In this document: positions 43,363-54,776 of the stretch, one piece after another | Numbering within the stretch: position 1 is the stretch's first letter | Layout: each line of letters begins with the position of its first letter | Translations under genes and position numbers: made by a program | Source: Asterias amurensis | Lineage: Eukaryota; Echinodermata; Asteroidea; Forcipulatida; Asteriidae | DNA length: 64,000 bases | Direction of reading: 5' to 3' | Assembly (NCBI RefSeq): GCF_032118995.1 | Contig: NC_092653.1 | Location: forward strand, 23,145,202-23,209,201 | Notes under the pieces: model-generated | The model's input: the letters and a program-made list of their open reading frames with translations, nothing else | The model's database searches: none | Told to the model about the DNA's origin: nothing

Positions 43363-45580
43363 CTAATGGAAATTGGTGAACCTCAAGCCCACTAGTGTGG
43401 CGATACTGACCATAAGTGCATTGAATCGCACAGGCACTGCAGAACCTGTACTGGGTTTTTCACACACTAAACCTTGCCCTTTAAAGATTGGGCACTCGCT
43501 AAAATCGGCCATACATTCTTTGATCTTATTCGCTTCACGGTTGCCCGACTCGAGTGCCCCCTCAACGTAACCCAAGTATTCAGAGGAAGTTGCTTCCCCT
43601 GCAAAAAACACCCGCCCAACCCTACTTTCCAGTTTCTCGAAACAGTCATCGGAAATATCAACAGGCCAGTTTGAGAAGGCTCCTTCAGTCAGGGGATTCC
43701 TTGACCAATCGCTGACGAGGATACCATCGGCGCCTGGGGAGCTGGCACCGTACAGCGTACGAAGGACTTCCTCGATCTCTGCTTTGGTTTGATCTGCAGG
43801 TTGAGCTTCCACACGACGAGATTCATCACCTGTTATGAAAAATGAAAAAGAGGAAAGTTTCCTGTTCATGCTTTGCTTTTGATGCATCAGCAGGGGTCGA
43901 TTTCACAAAGAGTTTGAAAATATTAAAAACTTAAGGCTAGTCCTAAGTTAGAACGAGTAACTCGTCCTAACTTGAGCTAAGACTAGTCCTAACTCTTTGT
44001 GAAATCTACCCATGAAGGGATATGTCAGTTGGTTTTTAGAACAGATAATTTTCAATAAATTCATCACATAACAAAACTGATAATTTATTCAAACTAGGTG
44101 TAAACCGATTGAAATGAATAACAAACTAAAGTTTAGACAAGTTGTGCATGAGCATACATGCCTGTTCCCACTTATTTTGATTGCAGTATCGACATGTCAA
44201 AATAAGCACTTTTCATATTGGGTTGTTTTTTCATTTTATCATTTCTGCGATTCATCTCTTAAGTTATACCTATCGGTACTTTTCCTTAGGTACCAAAACA
44301 ATTTTAAAGAACTTGTTTAAACCACTCATTTACATCTAAAAAAAAGTTACCACACGGGTATATGTAAAATGGGTAGCTGTAAGGGTAGAGGTCGATATAA
44401 TGTATGAAAAAGCCCAGGTTGTGTACTCTCCCCAGGGAGCTGAGAAAGATTAAAGAAATGTTATTGGCCCAATGAAATGCGCTACTATTATTCTTATGTA
44501 CATGTACTAACCTGTAATATGAGCCATCAACATAGGTGTGCCAGATGGATACAACCCCATAGCTTGGAGGTTCAAGAAGAGTGGGTAGTACCCCTTCCTG
44601 TCACTGGCATGAACAATCCATTCAACATCATCCCAGAACTTTGTTGGAAAAGTGATGTACACTTGGGTATAAGAACCCATGCGTGATTTGTCGATAACTG
44701 CTCTTTTCCACTCGGGGAGTGATGGAGTAAACTGGATGTGGTTTCGTTGGAGGACCCCGATGCTGAAGGTGACCAGGACATACTCTCCGATGTATCGAGT
44801 GCCATCTTCACACTCGACCACGACTGAGACATCATTGGAGTAGTCGATGGAGCTGACTTTTTTACTCAGATGGGTGTGGTTGATGAATTCAGGCTCATCC
44901 AGGAAACCAGCAATGTCATCAAAGATTTGTTTCAAACCTCCGGGATCCTTCATGAAGTATGTGTCGTCGAAAGTTTCAGATTGTCTGGTAGATGACACAT
45001 CTGTCCTCTCAGCGTATTCAAAGTCAAAATCGAACCATTCGATGACGTTATCAAGGGCATCCAGAGCCTCCCATCCTCCTAGGCGTAATGAAGAGCGAAG
45101 GGACATATCTGGGATATCGTCGTCGTCATTCATTCTGTCCCGGATCTCTACAACACGCTCCACTGCTGGATAGAATACATCATACCGTTCATAGGCTGCA
45201 TCCGTGACATTGTCCCCAGCTGCATTAAAATATGTGTTACTTCCATAGTCGCTGATCCAGCGGTCAAGATCAAGTTTTTCAATGATTTTGAGAGTTTCAG
45301 TTCCATTTGGCGATGCCCAAGCAGCACCCAACTCCACTGTCATGTCACCAAATTGGGTATCATGGACACGTCCACCTTTGCGGTCAGCCCCTTCTAAGAT
45401 AATGAAGTCATTCATTCCAGCATCGTGGAACCTCCTAGCTGCCTGTAGGCCAGCACCTCCTGCACCAAGAATCAGAACCCTTGCCTCCCTGTTAGTCTTT
45501 TCACCACAGATTGGATGACACAGGGCAAGAAGCGCCACACAAACCACCAGTTTCAACATGGTTGCAAGGAACGTCAACAA
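43363..45580 (-). CDS. Secreted or anchored polyamine oxidase, maize-PAO-like
   Basis: Two exons on the minus strand, 45580-44512 and 43829-43363, joined in phase 1 across a GT-AG intron; 511 aa. A flavin amine oxidase that should oxidise spermine or spermidine and release hydrogen peroxide. Residues 1-26 are a signal peptide (KLVVCVALLALC core). Residues 35-44 (VLILGAGGAG) are the FAD dinucleotide motif, followed by GGRVHDTQFGDMTVELGAAW. DNVIEWFDFDFEYAE, then SRRVEAQPADQTKAEIEEVL, GAFSNWPV and GRVFFAGEATS align by eye with the maize apoplastic enzyme rather than with vertebrate PAOX or SMOX. The C-terminus ends in a hydrophobic stretch after STGSAVPVRF, perhaps a GPI signal or membrane anchor. 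Substrate preference is unknown. The start is supported by the signal peptide and a TATA-like box upstream. Confidence 0.92.
43892..44010. mobile_element. Foldback MITE in the polyamine oxidase intron
   Basis: GTCGATTTCACAAAGAGTTT and the inverse AACTCTTTGTGAAATCTAC flank an inner palindrome (CTAGTCCTAAGTTAG and CTAACTTGAGCTAAGACTAG type). Related copies are at 62028-62166 and, degraded, at 51805-51945. Confidence 0.8.
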
Positions 45581-45680
45581 TCGCAGTCTGGTTTTTCCTG
45601 TAATATTTGTGACAGAGTCTCAGTTGACAACAATCCACAACAGACCTCAAACTCCCAATGACATGTGCACCGTTTCAGCA

Positions 45681-45690
45681 CCTATATAAA
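45681..45690 (-). promoter_or_regulatory. TATA-like box of the polyamine oxidase gene
   Basis: The minus strand reads TTTATATAGG, about 100 nt before the start codon, which is suitable for initiation near 45655. Motif only. Confidence 0.45.
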
Positions 45691-46339
45691 CCATCAGTAC
45701 TGCAGACCGAGATTAGCATACAGGAAGAGATCTATATACCATTATTGATTCGATGCCTGAAGCCACACCTACATCCACATGAAGAAAAGAAAAAGACAAC
45801 AAAGAAAAAGCAGTCTCTATTGGACTGTGAATGAACTGCACCAAGGTTTAGGCTTAATGTACCTTGATGTAGGAGAATTCTTTACTATTGTTGCTATACA
45901 GTCTATAAGGTCAATCCCCTGTAGCCCTGTGGCCAGGGGAATTTTAACACAAACTCTGCTAATAACAAAATGTCTTCAAAATTCCTAAGAAAACCAAAGT
46001 TGTCTAAGAAGTGATTTTGCTTTCCCATTCCACCACCGTGTTTTGATCTTGCATTCAGTAAAAACCAGCACTAAAATATAGAAAGTATAGACGATGTGAC
46101 CTCTGACGTCACACGAAAACCATAACATGATTCGCGCGCATACCGCCGGGCAAAACCTTTGTGTTTTGGCAGCCAGCTAGAAAGTGTACGCAATCTTACT
46201 GTGACTGCGCAACTCAGTGCCCGGCGAAACATGACGTATAGAGTGTTTTGTCAACAGAGGGCGGTTTGAATGTAAACATAGGTCACATCGTCTATAACAA
46301 CGATGTCAAACAAAAAACTGCATTAACAACTAGAAACAC

Positions 46340-46509
46340 TTATCACTAAGAAAAGGGGTTTGCCCCAGTGTTGCTTGCAGTGGCTGCTGAATGCCCCGTA
46401 GCACATTATAAACCCATAAAACCTTCCATTTGTTCAAGTGCCTTGATGAGGACCTTTTGTATGCGCTACATAAGACTGTACTACATGTATAATTATTATT
46501 ATTATTATA
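46340..46509 (+). repeat. SINE 3' half with Deu-like domain
   Basis: AAAAGGGGTTTGCCCCAGTG, then ATGCCCCGTAGCAC, GTGCCTTGATGAGG and GCGCTACATAAGACTGTACT plus ATT repeats, parallels the second half of the SINE at 39117-39530. The head is absent. Confidence 0.65.
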
Positions 46510-47758
46510 AACCAATGTGGCCTTGCTGCTATTTTTTGTGAAAGTACATCCAAGGTTGCAATAATACCTCAATGACATGGTTTCGCCCTAAAGTTCACTT
46601 ACACCCATTGTCCCATCTCAGCACCCGACCCCCTTTCAATAGTTAAAGGCATCTAGGTAGAGATCTATGTATGTCATGCATTCATGCATGAATATGGGCA
46701 CCAACCAGAACCATAGATGTATGGTTCTTGCTCAAGATATACACATGGGGCCTTCTTTCCAAAGGGGGAAATTGGAATGACGTGGTATTTTCTATTTAGA
46801 GTGTATTCTCTGAACTTTGGATTCCAAAACGGGCTGAAAAAGGCTACTTAAAATTATCTTTAAAAAAAATTTTAGCAAACTTTTTTGAATTTAAATCATT
46901 TTATTAAAGCCACAGAACAATCACTGTCCTGTCTTCATGCACAAAAGGGGAAACTTATAATCAATATTTTTAATTAAAGTATTTCAAACAATCTGTCTTT
47001 CCATTTGTTACATATTTACAAAAATTTCCTCGGCATAAAATTGTTAACAAGAACATGGATACAACAACAATAATACATGCACAATATAGTTTTATACCAA
47101 TTTAAAAGTAGAGTTATACTTTGGTGAATACTCGAACATTAATAAATCATCAAAACTTACTTGGTAAGAAGCACCACAGCTTCAGTAAAGAAGTTATTTT
47201 TACCAATTCAAATAATATGGATGAAAAATGGAGAACAAACTCACAATTTGTTCAGTGAGTGATGTTTCACCTGGCTTCACTTACACAGACTGGCAAATCT
47301 GATGCACTGCCATTGTTGATAGTACAAATATTTTGAAATAAAGATTCCCTTTAAGGTAATATGGTTTGAATAATTTCCCATCCAAAACAGTTGAACCTAG
47401 CGATATGGTTGTACCCGCTGTTTGTAAACGTGGATGGGTTCGAAATTCATGTGAAAATACGTTTTAGAAACATAAATACTAGATTCACAGCTGTCTGTCT
47501 CAGCGGGGAATCCCCCACAAGAATAAATAAGAAGAACAAATAAACAAAGAAATAAATATTATAAACTGTAAAGAAATAAATAAGGAAATAAATAGCAACA
47601 ACTTTTAAAGAACATTTCATCAAGAGTCAAACTGCATAACCGATTTAAAACTGTTTTGGTTGAATATATGTATGCCATTGGTTAATCACTAGTCAAAAAC
47701 TAAAACAGTCAGTGGTTACGACTGCAAAACCCACACTTGCCCCTTAATCTTAGCATAG
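46510..47758. other. Region between polyamine oxidase and SPATA22
   Basis: The interval from the polyamine oxidase promoter to the SPATA22 3' end has no supported gene. It is AT-rich, with A-rich runs near 47520-47600 (AAATAA repeats). Confidence 0.5.
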
Positions 47759-47764
47759 TTTATT
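47759..47764 (-). terminator. SPATA22 poly(A) signal
   Basis: The minus strand reads AATAAA about 54 nt after the SPATA22 stop codon, implying a very short 3' UTR. Confidence 0.6.
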
Positions 47765-47817
47765 TTCAACAAGTTTTCTTACATCTGATATAGTAGGGAA
47801 ATTAACATGTGTAGTTC

Positions 47818-50800
47818 TTACGGTTCTTGCACTGATGCCAGTCTTTCCTTCATGACACTTCCGCTGGTAGTTATCAGAGTGGTCATCACTTTCTGCTCAG
47901 TCGGTGTAGCAGAACGGACAGACACACAGCGGAACAGTCTGCTACGGCCATCTAAACTTCCCATACAGCGAAGCCATTGATCTTTAGTAAGCTTGACCAA
48001 AGGGCGGTCCTTGAAGGAAGGAAATTAATTTGAAAATAAATGTTTTTGTATACTATTTTTGCGAAGTTAAGTCAACATTTTGCTTGTTGTGTTTAAAGGG
48101 TGGCTGCAGTGGTTTTTTTTTAAATTTAAACAATTAAACATGACTTTTTAAACCTGAAATGTTTTTTTAAATTTTTTATTTAATGCGCAAGTATTTTAAA
48201 AGTGGTTTTCAAGAGATTAGGGGAACCCACCCTGCCCCTAAAAGGGAGCCTTCATGTGACGTCATGTCGGGAACCCGAGCCGTCGGGTCCCCTGGCTGTG
48301 TGCATATAGAGACGTGTGCATTGTGTGGCCTGGTACCTAGGCGCGTGTAGTTAGGAACCAGACTCTTTTTGCCGACGATATGTTTGAATTCCCGACGTGA
48401 CGTCGATGGTAGGGAGGCGGTAACAATCCATAAAAAGGGGGGGCATGACTTATTCGCTAATTACGCAAGTGAGATATGTCGGGGGAAAAAACAAAACACA
48501 TTTTATTGATGTTCAATACATATATCAGAAATAAATGACAGCAAAATTGACTGTTTTATTTTAATTCACTGCAGCATCCCTTTAATATTTGCTAGAGCAG
48601 ATGTTACCACTAGAACACTGAATTTGAACTGCCTCTAGCCATTGAGCGAGCTCGATGGTCTAGTAGTAAGACATCTGCTCTAGCAATGCAAAAGTCGTGG
48701 GTTCAAACCTCACCCGAGTGATTTGCCTGTGGAAGTTTGCTCACAGAACTCTGGAAAGTACAGAGTATGCAGTGCTTATTACACAAACACAGTCAATATG
48801 AATACACTAGTAGCAACTATCATGTCAAAAAAAGAGTTCAAAATGTACAGTAGGTTAACTCACTGTCTCATAGAAAATGCACTTTAGTGTCTGTTCTTGG
48901 TCTTTCAGGGTGAACTTTTTGGCCAGGCCATCGATATCAGAAGACATTGCTGAAGTCATTTTACCTGTGTCATCAAGAAATATGAAATAATTTGTTATTA
49001 CAAGTTTCTGCCAAGTTCTTATTTTGTTAGTGTATCAGAAATCAATAAAATAATCAGGCAAAAACTTAAGTCACAGCTGAAAAATGGAACAAAATCTTAG
49101 GTAATGATTTCTAGAAAGTAAGATAATTGCTGCTGCTTCCAAAGTTGCATGGCTTCTGGCTGGCACCCCCTGAACAAAGATGTTGACAAAATACGGAGAC
49201 TGCCAACGTTAGTGCTTTATGGCTCAGATGGCTCATGCTACCTTGCTTGCTCATTCACATGAAAAGCAGTTTAGTATTAATGGACCGCCATAATAAGGAA
49301 AAGGAGGCAATTGGATTTGTTTCAAATTACTTATTTACATATGGGATAATGGACCTGTCCTTAAGCAGGACAGTTCTTTTTAGAACTATTAGTCTCCCGT
49401 ATTCTGCAATCTACTCTGCGGCAGTAGAATAAAAAACAAGACCTATTCCCCCCCCCCCAAAAAAAAAAACAACAACAACAACATAGGAATATTTTATTGA
49501 GTACAAGGGCATATCAACATGGTGTAGGCTTTTTCAAAGGGCAAACAAGTTGGAAAACAGACCAAAGTAGGAAGAGGATCATGCTTGATATAAAGTATAA
49601 AGTGATACCTCACCATGCAACGCCTTAAAACATAAAACAAATTTTTGTGAAACGCAATTTTGTACGAGACAGGCTACTTACCATAGACCTCAAAGATGAA
49701 GACTCCAGCCTTGTCTGTGTGTTTACTCCAATTTCTGACATCAGCGATGGATGCAGTCAAGACTTTACTGGAGCGGTCATCGACACTAAACCCACCCTGT
49801 TGGTTCATCTGAGAAAACTTTCCATCCACCTGCAAGATACAAAGTTTGACTCTTTAAAGGGAAGGTATATGTTTGGTATTCACTTTTAAAACTGATGGCT
49901 TAAAATCTTTTGGTTAGAAGCCTACAGCAGATTTTGATAGTATACAACATTTTGAGAACCATTTCACTTTGAAGTAATATGTTTAATCGAAAAAAGATCC
50001 AGTTTTTTTTCCCAAAGTTTGAATCTAAGAAAAGATTTCTGTGACACTTCTCAGATTGTGTATTCGTATTAAGATTCTTCATCCTGCAAGGACATTATAA
50101 GCTTCAATTTTTTTGCGACTTTCAAAAAACGCTACAACTTTCCCTTTTGAAATTGAACTTTCATAGGTTAGTTTTATTGTATATCTATATACAGCGCCAT
50201 GAGCATAGGATTAAAAGAATCAAACGGTTCCAACAAAAAACAAAGACCACTTTGTTAAAACAAGGATAAGGAGCAAATCCAAATGACAATGCTTCAAAGA
50301 AATGTGAAGGCAAAGTTCCCCAATAATTACCTTAAGTCTTGGAAGGCTAGGCGGGGCACTCTGGTGAGGAGGTCCCACATTTGGCGGAGGCCTGTTGCTG
50401 TTTTGATGAGGAGGCCAACAGGGTAGGGGTGGAGGATCCCTACCCACGGGGAAATGGGGCTGCTGCTGATGAATGGGGTAATCCTGATTGTTGTTGGGCT
50501 GGTGGGGCAAGTCTCTGCCAAACTGTGGCATGCCCATCATCTGGGTAGGGTACCTGTTAATGTAAGCAGATGCAGGCAAATGGTTTGCATTCTGGAAACA
50601 ATATGCCAACATTGGTCTTGAACTTTGCTCTTGAAGGGACCCAGCTATTCTCCTCTAATAAGGGCCGCAATTTTATGGGAAAAATGTAAGTTTGTATTAG
50701 AACCACAGCAAAAGCACAGGGCACCCCAGCAATTGCTGTGGGTTACGTGGATTATTTTGAGGCCTGAAATAATTTGCGTATATTCAAAATAATTGGCAGT

Positions 50801-51522
50801 TAATTTCAACATAAGAAAGACATTTGAAGACTCTATTAGGTGGTCAGGTTGGTGTAGAGGTATCTTTCTACCTTCCACCTCTAGGACCCTAGTTCAAACC
50901 ATGCATGGGGCACTGTGGATTTGGGTTTTCAGTCCCCTCCTGGCTGCGTGGGTTTGTTCCCTGGAATAAATTTCTTGGGTTTTAAAGGACTCTATTGGAA
51001 AATGGATGAACCTCTGATTTGGGGCCTCTTTTTTACCACCTGATTTTTCAAGTGTTGATTCTTTGCAATAACTATACTTTCAATACAATCATATAAATTG
51101 TTTGTATTTTTTAATTTTTTTTTTGTACAATGGACTGCCCATGGATTTTGCACTTTCACTTGTATGGAACTTGTGTTGACTAACGATGCACAACGAATTA
51201 CCTCCATTGTATGGTTCTGTAGCCAGTATAACAGCAACCAGATTATTAAGTGAAACAGAGTCGCACTGTGATGCTTTTTTTCAGGCCCATGTCATTGTTA
51301 ATACAGACATGCCTGAAGTGTTTACTGCTCATCACAGCGGAACACAGTGGGAAAAAAAAACAATGAACAAAAACAAGTTGATTGAATTTAACTGTGAGAC
51401 CTGAGTAAGCAAGTGCTGATAGTATGCAAAGGGTGATTGTTAATAGAAGTTATCACACAAGAACGAGAGGAATACAAAAGTTATAGAATGTTTGCATCCA
51501 GCATCATGGTCCAGTGGTTACT

Positions 51523-51614
<92 letters not shown>

Positions 51615-54600
51615 GTATTAATAAAGCGTCTTATGCCAGGCCTCAAGGCACTTTCCACTAAAATGAGCAATATTTTAAAAAACAGCACTAAATATAGAAA
51701 AGTCAGTTAAAAACCACAAGAAGGGTAAAAAAATTGAGCCCTTAAAATGAAAAATTGTATGATGGAGTCATTGAAAACAATATATTTTGTAAAAGGGCTA
51801 CGAGGTCTACTTCATAAAGATAGTCCTATTAAACTTGGAACCAGTCCTGGGTTACTAAAAACTAAAGGCTAGTTCTAAGTTAGGACAAGAAACTTGTCTT
51901 AACTGGAAATAAGACTATTTAACTCTTTTTGATCCACCTCTGGACACGTTTTGTAATTACTCAAAATACATATTAGCAAAGACTTACTTGGTTACGAACT
52001 AAGGAGAGCTGTTGATGTAATTACTCAAAATACATATTAGCAAAGACTTACTTGGTTACGAACTAAGGAGAGCTGTTGATAGTATAAACCATATTAAGAG
52101 AAATGACTCCCTCTGAAGTTTTGAGAAAGAGGTTATTGTTCACTAAAATATTTGAATCTGAGAAAGACTTCAAGCCCTTTCCCAGTCATCTGAAGGCACA
52201 TTTGAGCAACAATCTATTCTTTCATTGTTTTCTTGCAACAGCAATGACAAATGGAATCAAAACTTTCACAAATTTGTTATTTTCCTGCATTGGGAACAGC
52301 AAGTGCGAATACTGGTCTTTGACAATTACAAAACGTTTCCAGTGCCTTTAACAAATGTGCATTGAAAGAGTTTCCTACCTAGTAGGCGTGGGTCCCTGAT
52401 CCTCATTCACCCCGGCCCACTTCTGCCAGCTATTGTTAATCCCTGGAGGTAGGCGTGGAGCTTGATCTCCTGAAGGGCCCCCTTCAAATTCAAATCCCGG
52501 GGCAAAAGGGGAGGGAGCCATCCATGGACTTTGGGGTAGAGGTGGCATTGGGTTCCCTCGGAAGCTGGGTTGAAAGAAGGCTAAAAGGGAATAGACAATA
52601 GAAAAGATGTAAATTAGACAATTGTTACAAAGGACCATTTTAATCGATCAAAACCACTAAAAACAAGTAAGTTCCATTTAGCTACCACCTCAAAATTGTC
52701 AGTTTTCTTTCAAGAAAAGTAGGGACAATGTTGTCAATTTTGATAATACCTAAATAAAACAATAAAACATAAATTGTTTGCCAAATCTTTGTTCATTTAT
52801 AACTGTACTAGCCTTGGAAATACATGTAAGGTGTTATATTTGGTCCTTGGGAAAAGAGAAGGAAACTTTTATTCAAGTTCAAGGGCGGACTGACATACAT
52901 TTAAAAAAATCAGGTTAATTAATCACCTTTCCCCCCCCCCCATGTCATACATAAATACTAATTTTGGTACAAATAATGTTCCGGATATTTGAATTTTGAA
53001 GCCTGTAGTCGATTGCCTGCCCCCAAACAATTTCTTCACCCCCCTCCCTCCTTTCTGGCAAAGGCTCATGGCTGTGGGAGTACTGACAGAACAGATGTAA
53101 CTTCAAGGAAAGCTCTGAGAGAATGATCAATCATTAATAAACAAAGTGTGCAGAATAAACATTTTATAATGGGAGCTACCTGAATTGTTGTTTGTGTTCT
53201 CATTCCATGAAGGCCTTGGTAGGGTGTTGGTGAAGCTTGGTTGCCGTGGTTGATTTTGGTTATTGTTGGTGTGACGAGGTTGTTTAGCTGGGCCATGGTT
53301 TGAGGATGAGGATGAACCAAAACTTCCTGATTACAAAATGAAAACATTGAATGAGTTTGTGAAAATAAAAGTAGTGTTGGGATTACATTTTTTAGACTTC
53401 TGGTTAAAACAATGTAACATTTTTATTTTTATTTAGGAGGCAAATGTATTAGAATCTGCGGAGATAATTTGCTATTGTGATTTTGCTGATGCCCTTTGGC
53501 CCTAGGTCAAAAACAGCTTATAAACAGTTTAAATAGCTTATAAAAAGCTTATTACATTGTAGTAAATGTGGCCAAGCAAACTATTTTCTCTACGAAAAAT
53601 AAGTGAACAGTTCAGACAAAGTTGGGTGTTGTTAGTGCATATCAAAAACTGCTGATCTGAAACAATTTTACTCTTCTAAAAAATTAAACATATAATAGAT
53701 CTATATAAAAATGGTTTATTTAACTCGCAGCACAATGCTGAATTACAATAGTGTTATACCTGAATAAACTAACATGAAATATAAATTTAAACAAAACAAG
53801 ATTTAAATTTACCCTGGTATTTTGCATTGCTACTACTCTCATTATTTGGATGGGCGATCAGGGCTTGGTGGGAGCGCTTCTTTGAACTGAAAGTCTGTGT
53901 TATTTTCTCTAAGAAAAAAAAAAAGAAAAAATTCTAATTTTATAAACATGACAACAACTTGCATGATTGATAGGCCTATTGTCAATATTGACAAGAAAAT
54001 TTCTTATGCTCAAATGATTCTAGTATGAACTGTGAGTGGCAAATAAGAGTTTGTTTGATGAGGGAAACAAATGGAAAGTTTTGATTGATCAAAAGTTTCT
54101 ATTTACAACACTGGTGACAACAGAGGGCGCTCTACAATAATGCATGGTGGGTTTTGGCCTACATAATTCTGTACTGTAAAGTTGAGCCAGCAAGAAAAAT
54201 GTTTAAAGACACGTCACACCAACTTTGCGCATTGTGTGGATGGGATGGCTTAATTATTGAAGTGCTTAATGAGAGTGTCTTTGAAGATATCTAATGAGTT
54301 GCTAGTTGTTATCGTCTCTCGAAAACTAAAATTTGAAAGAGTGGTGTTCAGTTCAGTTTGTAGGAAAATTCTGATTTTAAATTATGCACAAAACAAAATG
54401 AAAAAGATAAGCAACATCAGTAAATATCCATGAATAACTTAAATTTTCTTTATTTTGAGATACACCTAGTAATATCAACAATTTGTGCAGACTATAGTTT
54501 ATACAGGCCAAAGAAAAACACAAAATGTCTTCTGCATTTTCTGGGATGACTTTTAAAATTAGGTCTAGTAAAATTCAGTGTTGAATGTGTGCTTTCTTCA

Positions 54601-54631
54601 CAAAGTTGGCCAACTTACTTTGGTTTTGCAT
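47818..54631 (-). CDS. SPATA22: SPATA22, meiotic recombination factor
   Basis: Eight minus-strand exons: 54631-54619, 53908-53813, 53326-53180, 52580-52379, 50553-50331, 49829-49682, 48964-48864, 48009-47818. GT-AG junctions keep phase; 373 aa (human 363). In mammals SPATA22 binds MEIOB and RPA on single-stranded DNA and is required for meiotic double-strand break repair. Residues about 1-235 are disordered and rich in N, P, Q and S, with KKRSHQALIAHPNN (human KKRNRQPLTSNP) and a conserved tryptophan region (SWQKWAGVNED). The C-terminal OB-like, RPA2-related domain is clear: KVLTASIADVRNWSKHTDKA, LKCIFYETDRPLVKL, then CMGSLDGRSRLFRCVSVRSA and TEQKVM align with human CVFYEIDRELPRL and FQCVSVRPASVSEQK. 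The very small first exon is the least certain part. Confidence 0.9.
48590..48800 (+). repeat. tRNA-derived SINE with an inverted partial head
   Basis: A-box GATGGTCTAGTAGTAAGAC and B-box GTCGTGGGTTCAAACCTCAC in a tRNA-like head at 48644-48717. The body GTGATTTGCCTGTGGAAG and CAGTGCTTATTACACAAAC is shared with 30290-30395. An inverted copy of part of the head (TTTGCTAGAGCAGATGTTAC) lies just upstream at 48588. Within SPATA22 intron 7. Confidence 0.7.
49854..50110 (-). mobile_element. TTAA-type MITE, degraded
   Basis: TTAAAGGGAAGGTATATGTT at one end, then TTGATAGTATACAACATTTT and GAAGTAATATG as in the family. The right end is not visible. SPATA22 intron 5. Confidence 0.6.
50835..51000 (+). 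repeat. tRNA-derived SINE
   Basis: A-box GTCAGGTTGGTGTAGAGG and B-box CCCTAGTTCAAACCATG, then GGGCACTGTGGATTTGGG and CTGGCTGCGTGGGTTTGTTC. In SPATA22 intron 4. Confidence 0.6.
51505..51650 (-). repeat. AAT microsatellite, tail of an antisense retroposon
   Basis: About 30 AAT units at 51524-51612. The adjoining AATAAAGCGTCTTATGCC resembles the reverse complement of the SINE tail at 39520 (CTATATAAGACTTTGAT plus ATT repeats), so the array is probably an expanded 3' tail. A tRNA A-box-like CATGGTCCAGTGGTTA precedes it. Confidence 0.75.
51805..51945. mobile_element. Degraded foldback MITE
   Basis: TACTTCATAAAGATAGTCCT, AGGCTAGTTCTAAGTTAGG and TTTAACTCTTTTTGATCCAC follow the same order as the element at 43892-44010, with many changes. 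Confidence 0.55.
51953..52345 (+). mobile_element. TTAA-type MITE with internal tandem duplication
   Basis: GTAATTACTCAAAATACATA to GAGCTGTTGAT is present twice, exactly and back to back (51953-52016, 52017-52080). Then come AGTATAAACCATATTAAGAG and further family sequence to CAGTGCCTTTAAC. The right end is the expected TTTAA. SPATA22 intron 4. Confidence 0.75.
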
Positions 54632-54776
54632 TGTTTATGATCAGTGCAGTCCTCTCCGTGCGTGGTCGTGAGTATGGGTTGTAAACTTTAGTAAGAAACT
54701 GTACACTTCAACGAATGAACGCCTCATGAACATGCATGACGGGATGAACTTGTCCTGAAAACTATCAACAAGATTA

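Noticed and set aside
48864-48869. Extension of SPATA22 exon 7 past ACA into GTGAG
   Set aside because: ACA followed by GTGAGT is a consensus donor. Splicing there gives FYETDRPL, matching human FYEIDREL, while read-through meets a stop.
51492-51710. Polyasparagine protein
   Set aside because: It is the AAT microsatellite and a retroposon tail.
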